From assembly GCF_017876495.1 (NCBI RefSeq), contig NZ_JAGIOB010000001.1, positions 744,001-808,000 of the forward strand: DNA of 64,000 nt, read 5' to 3'. A model generated the notes under the pieces. The model worked only from the letters and a program-made list of their open reading frames with translations. It did no database searches and was not told the origin of the DNA. The position numbers and the translations under genes were made by a program. Shown here piece after piece: positions 1 through 8,845 of the stretch (within the stretch, counting starts at the first letter, position 1; the number at the start of each line of letters is the position of its first letter). This DNA comes from Microlunatus capsulatus (lineage in GTDB: Bacteria; Actinomycetota; Actinomycetes; Propionibacteriales; Propionibacteriaceae).

Positions 1-2
1 AG

Positions 3-431
3 CAGCTCGTCGCCGGCGGCGCCGTCCCGCCGCTGGTGCAGTCCCGGGTCCGCCGGGTCGTCGGCACGGTCCGCGACACGGTGCCGCGGCTGCGCAACCT
101 CGGTCCCGGCAGCGCGCAGGCCTACTCCGTCGTCGCCACCGCCACCGACTACCTGCCGCAGGCGCTCAGCAACTACACCCGGCTGCCCCGCGCCTGGGCC
201 GACTCCCGCCCCATCGAGGGCGGCAAGACCTCGCTGCTGCTGCTGGTCGACCAGCTCGACCTGCTGGCCGCGACGATGGACCAGGTCCTCGACGCCGTCG
301 TCCGGGTGGACGCCGACGCGCTGATCGCCCACGGCCGCTTCCTGCAGGAGAAGTTCGGCCACCTCGACGCCCCGGCCCCGCTCGACGCCCCGCCCGCCCC
401 GGGCCCGCGCAGCAGCCTGGACCTGCCGTGA
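3..431 (+). CDS. Unknown helical protein, C-terminal part (5' end outside window)
   Basis: The frame is open from the window edge, so this is the last ~142 residues of a longer protein; an internal GTG at 36 is unlikely to be the real start. I do not recognise the family. The visible part is mostly helical (AQAYSVVATATDYLPQAL, LLLLVDQLDLLAATMDQVLDAVV) and ends in a Pro/Ala-rich tail finishing SSLDLP. Its stop codon overlaps the GTG start of the next gene (GTGA), so it is co-transcribed and translationally coupled to the AAA ATPase. The ATPase N-terminus carries a similar SSLDLD string, which may be chance. Its place at the head of the glnX-glnH-pknG island suggests a role with that ATPase; this is inference only. 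Confidence 0.75.
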   Translation, partial: QLVAGGAVPPLVQSRVRRVVGTVRDTVPRLRNLGPGSAQAYSVVATATDYLPQALSNYTRLPRAWADSRPIEGGKTSLLLLVDQLDLLAATMDQVLDAVVRVDADALIAHGRFLQEKFGHLDAPAPLDAPPAPGPRSSLDLP

Positions 432-1687
432 GCGACGCCGGACGCCCCGACCCGGGCGGGCTGCGCGCCGTGCTGGCCGAGGCGCTGGACCGGATCGCGG
501 CCCTGCGCGCCCAGCAGGACGGCATCCGCGCCGCCGACCCGCGCGGCAGCAGCCTCGACCTCGACCCCCTCGCCCCCCTGCTCCCCGGCGCCTTCCCCGG
601 GATCGGCGGCCCTTCGACGGGCTCAGGGAGCGGGACCTCGGCACGGCCCGGGCCCGGGTCCCCCCGGCCTGAGCCTGGATCTCCGTGGCCTGAGCCTGGA
701 TCTCCGTGGCCTGAGCCTGTCGAAGGCCCGTCGACGGGCTCAGGGAGCGGGACCTCCGCGCAGCCCACCGCGGCGAGCGCACCCGGCCCCACCCCCACCA
801 CCCCTGAGCCACCCCCTGCTCGCCCGCTGGCCGAGCTGCTCGCCGAGCTGGACGCGCTGACCGGGCTGGCCGAGGTGAAGGCCGAGGTCCACCGCCAGGT
901 GGCGGTGCTGCGGGTCGAGAAGCTGCGTGCCGAGGCGGGCCTGCGGGCCCCGACGATCACCCGGCACCTGGTCTTCGTGGGCAACCCGGGCACCGGCAAG
1001 ACGACGGTCGCCCGGCTGGTGGGCGGCATCTACCGGGCGCTCGGGCTGCTGTCCACCGGGACCCTGGTCGAGGTCGACCGCTCCGAGCTGGTGGCCGGCT
1101 ACCTCGGCCAGACGGCGACCAAGACCGCCGAGGTCGTAGCCTCGGCCGCCGGCGGCGTGCTGTTCATCGACGAGGCGTACAGCCTGGCCGGGGACCAGTA
1201 CGGCCGCGAGGCCGTCGACACGCTGGTCAAGGAGATGGAGGACCGGCGCGACGACCTCGTCCTCATCGTCGCCGGCTACCCCGACCCGATGGTCGCCTTC
1301 ATCGCCCAGAACCCCGGCCTGGCCAGCCGGTTCCGGACCACCATCGAGTTCGCCGACTACAGCGACGACGAGCTGACCGCGATCCTGCGCGGGATGGCCG
1401 CCGGCGCCGACTACGACCTGGCCGACGGCTGCGTCGAGCGCTTCACCGCCCGGCTCGCCGCCACCCCGCGCGGGCCCTCCTTCGGCAACGGCCGCTTCGC
1501 CCGCAACCTGCTGGAGGCCGCCGTCGGCCGGCACGCCTGGCGGCTGCGGGAGGTCGAGGAGCCGACGCTGGAGCAGCTGCGCACGCTCGCGCCGGAGGAC
1601 TTCGACGACGTCGCGGCCGACGCGCTGCCCGACCTGGGGCACCCGGTCGACATCACCCTCGGGCCCGACCAGGAGGAGACGCCGTGA
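428..1687 (+). CDS. AAA ATPase of the CbbX/SpoVK type
   Basis: 419 residues. It has one AAA+ domain: Walker A GNPGTGKTT at about 185-193, Walker B VLFIDEA at about 244-250, then the AGYPDPM and LASRF segments typical of CbbX/SpoVK and of the ATPase domain of type VII secretion EccA. Such proteins remodel partner complexes; the partner here is unknown. The GTG start overlaps the upstream stop. Residues about 60-111 are a low-complexity insertion encoded by a dispersed palindromic repeat (605-760) that reads through in frame and gives two copies of PSTGSGSGTSA and tandem PEPGSPW units. It lies in the linker between a helical N-terminus and the AAA core, so the enzyme is probably intact. The stop overlaps the start of glnX. 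Confidence 0.85.
   Translation: MSDAGRPDPGGLRAVLAEALDRIAALRAQQDGIRAADPRGSSLDLDPLAPLLPGAFPGIGGPSTGSGSGTSARPGPGSPRPEPGSPWPEPGSPWPEPVEGPSTGSGSGTSAQPTAASAPGPTPTTPEPPPARPLAELLAELDALTGLAEVKAEVHRQVAVLRVEKLRAEAGLRAPTITRHLVFVGNPGTGKTTVARLVGGIYRALGLLSTGTLVEVDRSELVAGYLGQTATKTAEVVASAAGGVLFIDEAYSLAGDQYGREAVDTLVKEMEDRRDDLVLIVAGYPDPMVAFIAQNPGLASRFRTTIEFADYSDDELTAILRGMAAGADYDLADGCVERFTARLAATPRGPSFGNGRFARNLLEAAVGRHAWRLREVEEPTLEQLRTLAPEDFDDVAADALPDLGHPVDITLGPDQEETP
605..760 (+). repeat. Palindromic repeat cluster inside a coding sequence
   Basis: CCTTCGACGGGCTCAGG at 611-627, two degenerate CCTGAGCCTGGATCTCC units at about 668-705, then CCTGAGCCTGTCGAAGG (710-726) followed directly by its near-complement (727-744). 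The stretch GGGAGCGGGACCTC follows both CTCAGG arms, so about 30 bp is directly repeated. The same family occurs between genes at 8784-8818 and 12584-12618. Here the length keeps the AAA ATPase frame open. Confidence 0.85.
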
Positions 1688-3009
1688 GCCAGCCCAGCGC
1701 CGGGACCGTGACCGCCCCGGCCCCCGCCGTCCCGGCCCCGCCGGCGGCCACCCCGGCCGTCGGCCCCGGCACCGCGCCCGCGACGACGGCCGGGGCGGAG
1801 GCCCCCCGGACGTCGTCGCTCAGCACCCCCCGTCGGCTCCAGCTGCTCAGCGCCGGGACGGTCGTGGTCGGGGTGCTCGTCGCCCTGGTCGGGGTCGTCA
1901 CCTTCGGCCTGCTGGCGCTCGTGCTGGACCGCGCCGAGTCCGACACCGAGCAGCTGGTGCGGGTGCAGTCCATCCAGACGAACCTGCTCAGCGCCGACGC
2001 CACGGCCACCAACGCCTTCCTGGTGGGCGGCCTGGAGCCGGCCGCCCAGCGGGCCACCTACGACGAGGCCCTCAGCACCACCAGCGGCATGATCGCCGAG
2101 GCGGCCCGGGCCCAGCCGGCCGACGCGACGGCGCTCGCCGAGCTCAACCGGCAGCTCCTCGACTACGACGCGGCGATCGAGCAGGCGCGCGCCAACAACC
2201 GGCAGGGCTTCCCGGTGGGCGCCCAGTACCTCCGGGGGGCCAGCGCCCAGCTGCGCGCCTCCGCGCTGCCCGTGCTCGACGAGCTGGTGGCCGCCAACGC
2301 CGCGCGTGCCGGCAGCCGGATGCGGGTGGGCGCGGGCGCCGTCTTCCCGGTGGTCGTCGCGCTGTCGCTGGCCGCCCTGGTGCTGGCCCAGCTGTGGCTG
2401 GCCCGCCGCTTCCACCGCCGGGTCAACCCCGGCGTGCTGGCCGCCTCGGTCGTGCTGCTCGTCGCGCTGCTGGCCTCGGTCGTCGGCCTGGCCCGGCTCG
2501 CCGACGGGGTGCAGGGCGTGCGGTCCGGCCCGTTCGCCGACGTCAACGCCGCCGCCGGTGCCCGGATCGGCGCGAACGACGCCAAGGCCAACGAGAGCCT
2601 GACCCTCGTGGCCCGCGGCTCGGGCGGGACGTTCGAGCGGGCCTGGACCGCCTCCGCCGGCCGGGTGACCGAGCAGCTCGACGTCCTCGACCGACCTGCC
2701 CTGGACGACGCCTGGTCGGGCTACGCACGGACGCACGCCGAGATCCGCGCGCTCGACGACGGCGGCGGCTGGGACGAGGCGGTGGCGCTGGCCACCGGGA
2801 CCGGGGCCGAGCAGGCCAACGGCCGGTTCGCCGCCGTCGACAGCGGGCTCGCGGAGGAGCTGCAGACCTCCGGCGAGGCCACCGGGAACGCGCTCGCGGG
2901 CCGGACCCCCGGCCTGGTCGTCGCCGCCCTGCTCAGCCTGCTCGCCGGGGTCGCCGTCGCCCTGCTGGGTCGCCGCGGGGTGGCCGACCGGCTGCGGGAG
3001 TACCGGTGA
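1684..3009 (+). CDS. glnX: GlnX-like membrane protein (partner of GlnH and PknG)
   Basis: 441 residues, close to mycobacterial GlnX (Rv0412c). After a Pro/Ala-rich cytoplasmic N-terminus there are four hydrophobic segments at about 55-81, 220-238, 250-270 and 409-430, separated by two helical stretches (about 82-219 and 271-408) resembling four-helix sensor domains. In mycobacteria GlnX receives the amino-acid signal from lipoprotein GlnH and passes it to PknG. Identification rests on topology, length and the gene order glnX-glnH-pknG. The GTG start overlaps the ATPase stop and the stop overlaps the glnH start, so all are coupled. Sequence similarity was judged by eye only. Confidence 0.8.
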   Translation: MSQPSAGTVTAPAPAVPAPPAATPAVGPGTAPATTAGAEAPRTSSLSTPRRLQLLSAGTVVVGVLVALVGVVTFGLLALVLDRAESDTEQLVRVQSIQTNLLSADATATNAFLVGGLEPAAQRATYDEALSTTSGMIAEAARAQPADATALAELNRQLLDYDAAIEQARANNRQGFPVGAQYLRGASAQLRASALPVLDELVAANAARAGSRMRVGAGAVFPVVVALSLAALVLAQLWLARRFHRRVNPGVLAASVVLLVALLASVVGLARLADGVQGVRSGPFADVNAAAGARIGANDAKANESLTLVARGSGGTFERAWTASAGRVTEQLDVLDRPALDDAWSGYARTHAEIRALDDGGGWDEAVALATGTGAEQANGRFAAVDSGLAEELQTSGEATGNALAGRTPGLVVAALLSLLAGVAVALLGRRGVADRLREYR

Positions 3010-3986
3010 GCCGGGTGGGCCGGCTGCGCGCCGGGCTGGCGGCGGGCGTCCTGCTGGCGCTGCTGCCGGCCTGCGGGGTGCTGGCCGACGACCCGACGCC
3101 GCTGCCCGCGGCACCGCCGAGCACCGCGGCCCCGTCCGCGCCGCCCGCGGCCGCCCCGGCCACCTGCACCGACCGGCTGCAGTCCTACGCGCCGGACGGC
3201 CCGCTGCCCGCCCCCGACGACCTGCCCGCCGGCTCCACGATGGCGAAGATCCGCGAGCGCGGCCGGCTGGTGGCCGGCGTCTCGGCCGACACCTACCTGC
3301 TGGGCTCGCGCAACCCCCTCAACGGCCGCGTCGAGGGCTTCGACATCGACCTCGTCAAGGCGGTGGCGAAGGCCATCTTCGGCGACGAGGACCGCTACCA
3401 GCTGCGGGTGATCACCGCCGCCGACCGGATCCCGCTGCTGGAGAGCGGCGACGTCGACCTCGTCGCCCGCAACATGACGATCACCTGCGACCGGTGGACC
3501 CAGATCGCCTTCTCCAGCGAGTACTACCGCTCCGGGCAGAAGATCCTCGTCCGGCGGGGCTCCAAGGCGACGACGCTGGCCCAGCTGGGCGGCAGCCGCG
3601 TCTGCGCCCCGCGCGGCACCTCCAGCCTCTCCACCCTGCGGGAGAAGGCCCCCCAGGCCGTCGCCGTGGAGTCCGACAGCCACACCGGCTGCCTCGTGCT
3701 CTTCCAGCAGGGCCAGGTCGACGCGATCACCGGCGACGACACCGTGCTGGCCGGGCTGGCGGCGCAGGACCCCTACGCCGTCGTCCCCCGCCAGGACGCC
3801 TTCACCGAGGAGCCCTACGGGCTGGGCATGAACGCCGACGACGTCGACCTCGTCCGCTTCGTCAACGCCCGGCTGGCGCAGATGCGCGGCAACGGCGAGT
3901 GGGAGGCGATCTACGACCGGTGGCTGGCCGAGCCTCTGGGACCGGCGCCCGCCCCGCCGAAGGCCGTCTACGGCAGGCGGCCGTGA
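3006..3986 (+). CDS. glnH: GlnH-like amino-acid-binding lipoprotein
   Basis: 326 residues from the GTG at 3006, which overlaps the glnX stop; an upstream extension in this frame would run through glnX and has no support. The signal peptide ends at lipobox LPAC (Cys23), so the protein is an exported lipoprotein. A Pro/Ala linker precedes a type 3 periplasmic-binding (SBP_bac_3) domain: GRLVAGVSADTYLLG, GFDIDLVKAVAKAIFG, DLVARNMTIT, SEYYRSGQKILV and an ITGDD segment. In mycobacteria GlnH binds aspartate/glutamate-type ligands and signals through GlnX to PknG. No ABC permease or ATPase gene lies nearby, which supports a sensory rather than a transport role. Confidence 0.9.
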   Translation: MSRVGRLRAGLAAGVLLALLPACGVLADDPTPLPAAPPSTAAPSAPPAAAPATCTDRLQSYAPDGPLPAPDDLPAGSTMAKIRERGRLVAGVSADTYLLGSRNPLNGRVEGFDIDLVKAVAKAIFGDEDRYQLRVITAADRIPLLESGDVDLVARNMTITCDRWTQIAFSSEYYRSGQKILVRRGSKATTLAQLGGSRVCAPRGTSSLSTLREKAPQAVAVESDSHTGCLVLFQQGQVDAITGDDTVLAGLAAQDPYAVVPRQDAFTEEPYGLGMNADDVDLVRFVNARLAQMRGNGEWEAIYDRWLAEPLGPAPAPPKAVYGRRP

Positions 3987-5233
3987 GCCTCCCGGCGGCC
4001 GCCGCACCCCGCGGCGAGCCGGTGCCGGGCGACGCGGCGACGCTGGCCCCCGCGGCGCCGGGCCGGCTCGGCGTCGCCGTCACGGTCGAGGAGGCCGCCC
4101 GCTACCTGCCGGCGCTGGAGCGCTGGGTGGCGGCGCGGCGCACCGAGCTCGACGCGCTGGACCGGGCCGCGCTGGCCTCGCCGCACGGCGCGGGCGCCAC
4201 CGACGACCTGCTGCTCTCGATGGCGCTGTGGAAGTCGGTCGCCGACCGCACCGCTCTGCTGGGGGCCACCTGGGCGGGCGGCCGGGTGGGCCCGGTGGAG
4301 CGGGAGCGGCTCTCGACGCTGGTCTGGGGACGGCTCGACACCCGGGTCACCGCACCCGGCCCCTCGGGCGGGCTGGGCGAGACGGCGGCCGGGCTGGCCG
4401 TCTCGCTGCCCGAGGCCTGCCGGCTGTCCGACGCCCTGGTGGCCTCGTTGCGGGTCCGGCTCGGCCTGGACCTGTCCGCGGCCGAGGTGACGGCCCGGCT
4501 GCGGGCGCTGCGCGCGCAGCTCGAGCGGATCCGCGAGCAGGTGGGCACCGAGCCGCCCGGCACGCACCAGCAGCAGGGCTCCGCGACCGCCGCGCGGCTG
4601 GCCCGGCGGCTCGCCGAGGTCGGCGACAAGGCCGGCCGCGGCGGCGACGTGGACGGCCTGCTGGGACCCCTGGAGATCGAGGCCTCGACCGTCGAGCGCG
4701 ACCTCATCGTCGGCGCCGCCCGCCGCCGCGAGGCGGCCTCCCGGCTGGAGCGCGCCCGCGCCCTGCGCAGCCAGCTCGAGGCCCGCGAGGCGGCGCTGGA
4801 GCAGCTGGTCCGCGACTGCGTCGACGCCGTCGACCCGGCGCCGCGCTACGCCGTCCCCGACGTCTCGGCGCTGGGTCCCGTGCCGAACACCCCGGCGCTG
4901 CTGGAGACCTACCTCGGCCGGCTGGAGCAGGTGTCGCGGGCGATGGCCGTCGTCCAGGGCGCCTACGGCCAGGCGCTGCGCGACCACGAGGAGCTGGTCG
5001 CCCGGCTCGACGCCCTGCGGGCCAAGGCCGCCGCCCTCGGCGTCGCCGACCAGCCGGACCTGCGCCGCGCCCACGCGCTGGCCGCCGAGACGCTCGCCCG
5101 GCGGCCCTGCCCCAGCGCCATCGCCGCGCAGCTGGTCGCCCTCTACGTCAGCTACCTGGCCGCCGCCACCGACCCGCGGGAGCCCCGCGCCGTCCCGTCC
5201 GCCCCCCGCACCCCCGAGGAGCCGCACCCGTGA
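3983..5233 (+). CDS. Unknown helical protein between glnH and pknG
   Basis: 416 residues from the GTG at 3983 (overlapping the glnH stop). No known domain or motif is recognised. It is rich in Ala, Leu, Arg and Glu and is almost entirely helical, with likely coiled coils (LRALRAQLERIREQV, RLERARALRSQLEAREAALEQL). No signal peptide or membrane segment is visible, so it is probably cytoplasmic. The mycobacterial operon has no gene here, so this is an addition to the core glnX-glnH-pknG unit. Overlapping start and stop on both sides make co-translation likely. An adaptor linking GlnX to PknG is one possibility; that is speculation from context. Confidence 0.75.
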   Translation: MSLPAAAAPRGEPVPGDAATLAPAAPGRLGVAVTVEEAARYLPALERWVAARRTELDALDRAALASPHGAGATDDLLLSMALWKSVADRTALLGATWAGGRVGPVERERLSTLVWGRLDTRVTAPGPSGGLGETAAGLAVSLPEACRLSDALVASLRVRLGLDLSAAEVTARLRALRAQLERIREQVGTEPPGTHQQQGSATAARLARRLAEVGDKAGRGGDVDGLLGPLEIEASTVERDLIVGAARRREAASRLERARALRSQLEAREAALEQLVRDCVDAVDPAPRYAVPDVSALGPVPNTPALLETYLGRLEQVSRAMAVVQGAYGQALRDHEELVARLDALRAKAAALGVADQPDLRRAHALAAETLARRPCPSAIAAQLVALYVSYLAAATDPREPRAVPSAPRTPEEPHP

Positions 5234-7650
5234 GCGCCTGCACCGAGCCCGGCTGCACCGGCACCTACGTCGACGGCTACTGCGACGTCTGCGGCTCCCC
5301 CGCCGCCGCCACCACCCCCGCGAACCCGGCCCCGGTGGCCGCGCCGCCGACCGGCGCCGCACCCGTCGCCGTCGGCCTGGCCCCCGGCCGCTGCACCCAG
5401 CCGGGCTGCACGGGCAGCTACGCCGACGGCTACTGCGACGTCTGCGGCTCGCCCGCGCCCGCGGGTGTGGCGAGCGCCCCCGGGCCCGGCCCCCGCCCGG
5501 CGACCGCCGCCGGCCCGGAGCACCCCCTCGACGACGGCGGCGCCACCGGCCCGGCCGGCGCCGCCTCCAGCCGCACCCGCGGGTCCAGCCGTCTGGACTC
5601 GGCGGCACTGGGCTCGCGGCGGGCCGCCTCGTCGGGCTCGGTGGTGACCGCCCGCGTCCGCTCCGGCTCGGTCCGGATGCGCGCCGCCCGGCTGGGCGCC
5701 GGGCTGACCCGGGTGCCGCCCGCCCCCGTCGTCGACGCCTCGGCCGCGGTGATGCAGGACCCCGTGGTCCCCGAGGACAAGCGCAGCTGCTCGGTCTGCG
5801 GCAACGCCGTCGGCCGCTCCCGGGAGGGCCGGCCGGGACGCCCCGAGGGCTTCTGCCCCCGCTGCGGGAGCGCCTACTCCTTCACCCCCAAGCTCCGGTC
5901 CGGTGACGTCGTCGCCGGCCAGTACGAGGTGGCCGGCTGCCTCGCCCACGGCGGCCTCGGCTGGATCTACCTGGCCCGCGACCGCAACGTCTCCAACCGC
6001 TGGGTGGTGCTCAAGGGCCTGCTCAACACCGGCGACGCCGACGCGCTGGCCGTGGCCATCGTCGAGCAGCAGTTCCTGGCCCAGGTCGAGCACCCGCTGA
6101 TCGTCGAGATCTACAACTTCGTCACGCACGACGAGGCCGGCTACATCGTCATGGAGTACGTCGGCGGCGTCTCGCTCAAGCAGATCCTCAAGCAGCGGAT
6201 GCGCGACAACGGCGGCGTCTTCGACCCGCTGCCCGTCGACCAGGCGCTCGCCTACGTCCTCGAGGTGCTGCCCGCGTTCAGCTACCTGCACGAGCTGGGG
6301 CTGGTCTACTGCGACTTCAAGCCCGACAACCTCATCCAGGTGGGCGACGCGGTCAAGCTCATCGACCTCGGCGGCGTCCGGCGGCTCGACGACGACGAGT
6401 CCGCCATCTACGGCACGGTCGGCTACCAGGCGCCCGAGGTGGCCCGGCTGGGCACCAGCGTCGCCTCCGACATCTACACGATCGGCCGCACCCTCGTCGT
6501 GCTGATGACGGAGTTCCGCGGCTACCAGACCCGCTACGTCGCCACCCTCCCGCCGGTGGAGGAGACACCGCTGTTCGTGGAGCACGACTCGCTGTACCGG
6601 CTGGTGGCCAAGGCTTGCGCACCCGAGCCCGCCGACCGGTTCGCCTCGGTCGACGAGCTCCGGGTGCAGCTGCTGGGCGTGCTCCGCGAGGTCGTCGCGG
6701 CGCAGACGCCGGGCGCCGCGCTCACCTCGGCCGCCTCGGTGCTGTTCGAGGCCCCGGCGGTGCTCGGCGCCACCCTGGACTGGCAGGCGCTGCCGGCCCT
6801 GCGCGCCGACACCGGCGACGCGCAGCACGGCTGGCTCGCCAACCTGGCCGCGGCGGACCCGGCCGAGCGGCTGACGCTGCTGGCGGCCGCGCCCGCCGAC
6901 TCCCCCGAGGTGTGGCTGGCGCGCGGCCGGGCCGCGCTCGAGCTGCGCCGGACCGCCGACGTCGAGCAGGCCGTCGAGGCCATGCTGGCGGCCGACCCGT
7001 GGGAGTGGCGTGCGGTCTGGCTCAGCGGGCTGTCGGCGCTGCAGCGCGAGGACTTCCCCTCCGCGCAGGCGGCGTTCAACGCCGTCTACGGCCAGGTCCC
7101 CGGCGAGCTGGCGCCCAAGCTGGCCCTGGCGCTGGCCTGCGAGCGGGGCGGGGAGGCCGTCGTCGCCGAGAGCCTCTACCGGACCTGCGCCGGCACCGAC
7201 GCCACCTACGTCGCCCCGGCGGCGTTCGGGCTGGCCCGCATCCGCCGGGCCCGCGGCGACGTCACCGCCGCCGTGGCGGCGCTGGACCTGGTGCCCTCGA
7301 CCAGCCGTGGCTTCACCGACGCCCGCCGGCTGCGGGCCTCCTACCTGGCCGAGGACGGCGACGGCCTGCCCGCGCTGGGCCAGGCCATGGCCAGCCTCGG
7401 CGGGGTCCGGATCGACGCGCAGGAGGAGGCGCAGCTGAGCGTGCAGATCCTGTCCCGGGCCCTGACGCTGGTGGACCAGGGCGGACCCCGCGACGACGTC
7501 CGGATCGGCCCGCACGCCGCCCGGTCCGAGGAGCTCCGCGACGGCCTGGAGGCCGCCTACCGGCGGTGGGCGTCGACCGAGGCCGACGAGCAGCGCCGCT
7601 GGTCGCTGGTGGACCGGGCCAACGAGGTGCGAAGGTGGACCCTGCGATGA
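5230..7650 (+). CDS. pknG: Serine/threonine protein kinase PknG
   Basis: 806 residues from the GTG at 5230. Domain order: two tandem zinc-ribbon-like modules ending in DGYCDVCG (about 4-24 and 54-76), a Ser/Ala/Arg-rich linker, the PknG rubredoxin-like site (C187, C190, C209, C212), a kinase domain from about 230 (ATP lysine K262 in VVLKG, catalytic D362 in YCDFKPDN, metal D379 in IDLGG) and a C-terminal TPR region from about 480. PknG is a soluble kinase with no transmembrane helix. In mycobacteria it phosphorylates the FHA protein GarA and thereby releases glutamate dehydrogenase and 2-oxoglutarate flux from inhibition. The N-terminal doubled zinc ribbon is absent from mycobacterial PknG. 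The stop overlaps the phosphatase start. Confidence 0.95.
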   Translation: MSACTEPGCTGTYVDGYCDVCGSPAAATTPANPAPVAAPPTGAAPVAVGLAPGRCTQPGCTGSYADGYCDVCGSPAPAGVASAPGPGPRPATAAGPEHPLDDGGATGPAGAASSRTRGSSRLDSAALGSRRAASSGSVVTARVRSGSVRMRAARLGAGLTRVPPAPVVDASAAVMQDPVVPEDKRSCSVCGNAVGRSREGRPGRPEGFCPRCGSAYSFTPKLRSGDVVAGQYEVAGCLAHGGLGWIYLARDRNVSNRWVVLKGLLNTGDADALAVAIVEQQFLAQVEHPLIVEIYNFVTHDEAGYIVMEYVGGVSLKQILKQRMRDNGGVFDPLPVDQALAYVLEVLPAFSYLHELGLVYCDFKPDNLIQVGDAVKLIDLGGVRRLDDDESAIYGTVGYQAPEVARLGTSVASDIYTIGRTLVVLMTEFRGYQTRYVATLPPVEETPLFVEHDSLYRLVAKACAPEPADRFASVDELRVQLLGVLREVVAAQTPGAALTSAASVLFEAPAVLGATLDWQALPALRADTGDAQHGWLANLAAADPAERLTLLAAAPADSPEVWLARGRAALELRRTADVEQAVEAMLAADPWEWRAVWLSGLSALQREDFPSAQAAFNAVYGQVPGELAPKLALALACERGGEAVVAESLYRTCAGTDATYVAPAAFGLARIRRARGDVTAAVAALDLVPSTSRGFTDARRLRASYLAEDGDGLPALGQAMASLGGVRIDAQEEAQLSVQILSRALTLVDQGGPRDDVRIGPHAARSEELRDGLEAAYRRWASTEADEQRRWSLVDRANEVRRWTLR

Positions 7651-8774
7651 CCGAGACCTCTCCCCCGGCCCCCGCGCCGACCCCCGGCGCCCGGCTGACC
7701 TGCCCCTCCTGCGGGGCGGAGGTGACCGACGCCGAGCGCTTCTGCGAGGCCTGCGGAGCGCCGCTGAGCCCGACCACCGAGGCGGTGGCGCCGGGCGGCG
7801 CCGGCGCCGAGAGCCCGGTCGAGCTGAGCGGTCGGGTCGGCGCGACCGCGGTCGGCGCCGCCCCGGCCCCGCCCGCGCCGGCTGCCGGCCCGCCCTGCAC
7901 GAGCTGCGGCGGCGTGGTCGACGCCGACGGCTACTGCACCACCTGCGGGACCAAGGCCCCGAGCCCGCGCGACCACTACGTCGAGCAGCCCGCGACCTGG
8001 GTGGCCGCCGTCTGCGACCGCGGCATCCGGCACCACAAGAACGAGGACGCCACCGCCGTCGCCGCGGACCCCGAGCCGGGCTCGCGCGCGGTGCTGGTGG
8101 TCTGCGACGGCGTCTCGACCTCCACCGACTCCGACGTCGCCGCCCTGGCCGGCGCCCGCACCGCGCGCGACGTGCTCGTGGCCGCGCGGGCCTCCGGGCT
8201 CGGCGTCGCCGCCAGCCGGGCGGCCGCCCTGGCCCAGTCGCTCGGCGTGGCCTCCGCGCAGGCCAACGAGGCCGTCATCGCCAACACCGCCCCCGAGAGC
8301 GACAACGCCGCCTCCTGCACCTTCGCCGCCGCCGTCCTCGAGGGCGACCTCGTCGTCTTCGGCACCGTCGGCGACAGCCGGGTCTACTGGCTGCCCGACG
8401 CCGGGGCCGGCGACCCGCTCCAGCTGAGCGTCGACGACTCGATGGCCCAGGTGCGGATCGAGATGGGCGTCGACCGCGTCGAGGCCGAGAACGGCCCGCA
8501 GGCCCACGCCATCACCAAGTGGCTGGGCCGCGACAGCACCGACGTCGTGCCGCGCACCGGCTCGATCGCCCTCGGCGTGCCCGGCTGGCTCATGGTCTGC
8601 TCCGACGGCCTGTGGAACTACTGCTCCAGCGCCGCCGACCTCCAGGCCCTGGTCGCGACGACCCAGGCGGAGACGGGCGCCGACCCGCTGCCCCTGGCCC
8701 GGGCCCTGGTGGTCTGGGCCAACGCCCAGGGCGGCCGCGACAACATCAGCGTCGCCCTCGCCCGGCACGCCTGA
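7647..8774 (+). CDS. PP2C-family protein phosphatase with two zinc ribbons
   Basis: 375 residues; the ATG at 7647 overlaps the pknG stop (ATGA). Two small C4 ribbons come first (C19/C22/C33/C36 and C84/C87/C97/C100), then a PP2C domain with VCDRGIRHHKNED, VVCDGVSTS, VGDSRVY, CSDGLWNY and GGRDNISVA, which hold the metal-binding aspartates. It is the obvious counterpart of the adjacent kinase, removing phosphate from PknG or its targets. It has no transmembrane segment, unlike PstP. The second ribbon (ending DGYCTTCG) resembles those in PknG and in the FHA protein at 11304, which suggests a shared docking partner. Confidence 0.92.
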   Translation: MTETSPPAPAPTPGARLTCPSCGAEVTDAERFCEACGAPLSPTTEAVAPGGAGAESPVELSGRVGATAVGAAPAPPAPAAGPPCTSCGGVVDADGYCTTCGTKAPSPRDHYVEQPATWVAAVCDRGIRHHKNEDATAVAADPEPGSRAVLVVCDGVSTSTDSDVAALAGARTARDVLVAARASGLGVAASRAAALAQSLGVASAQANEAVIANTAPESDNAASCTFAAAVLEGDLVVFGTVGDSRVYWLPDAGAGDPLQLSVDDSMAQVRIEMGVDRVEAENGPQAHAITKWLGRDSTDVVPRTGSIALGVPGWLMVCSDGLWNYCSSAADLQALVATTQAETGADPLPLARALVVWANAQGGRDNISVALARHA

Positions 8775-8783
8775 GCGCTGCTG

Positions 8784-8818
8784 CCTGAGCCCGTCGAAGG
8801 CCCTTCGACGAGCTCAGG
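8784..8818. terminator. Palindromic repeat acting as bidirectional terminator
   Basis: CCTGAGCCCGTCGAAGG is followed after 1 nt by CCTTCGACGAGCTCAGG. The two pair over 17 bp with one mismatch. It lies between the convergent phosphatase and M48 protease genes and belongs to the same repeat family as 605-760 and 12584-12618. There is no T-tract. Confidence 0.7.
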
Positions 8819-8845
8819 GCGCGTGCGGCTCAGGAACGGGGTCGC

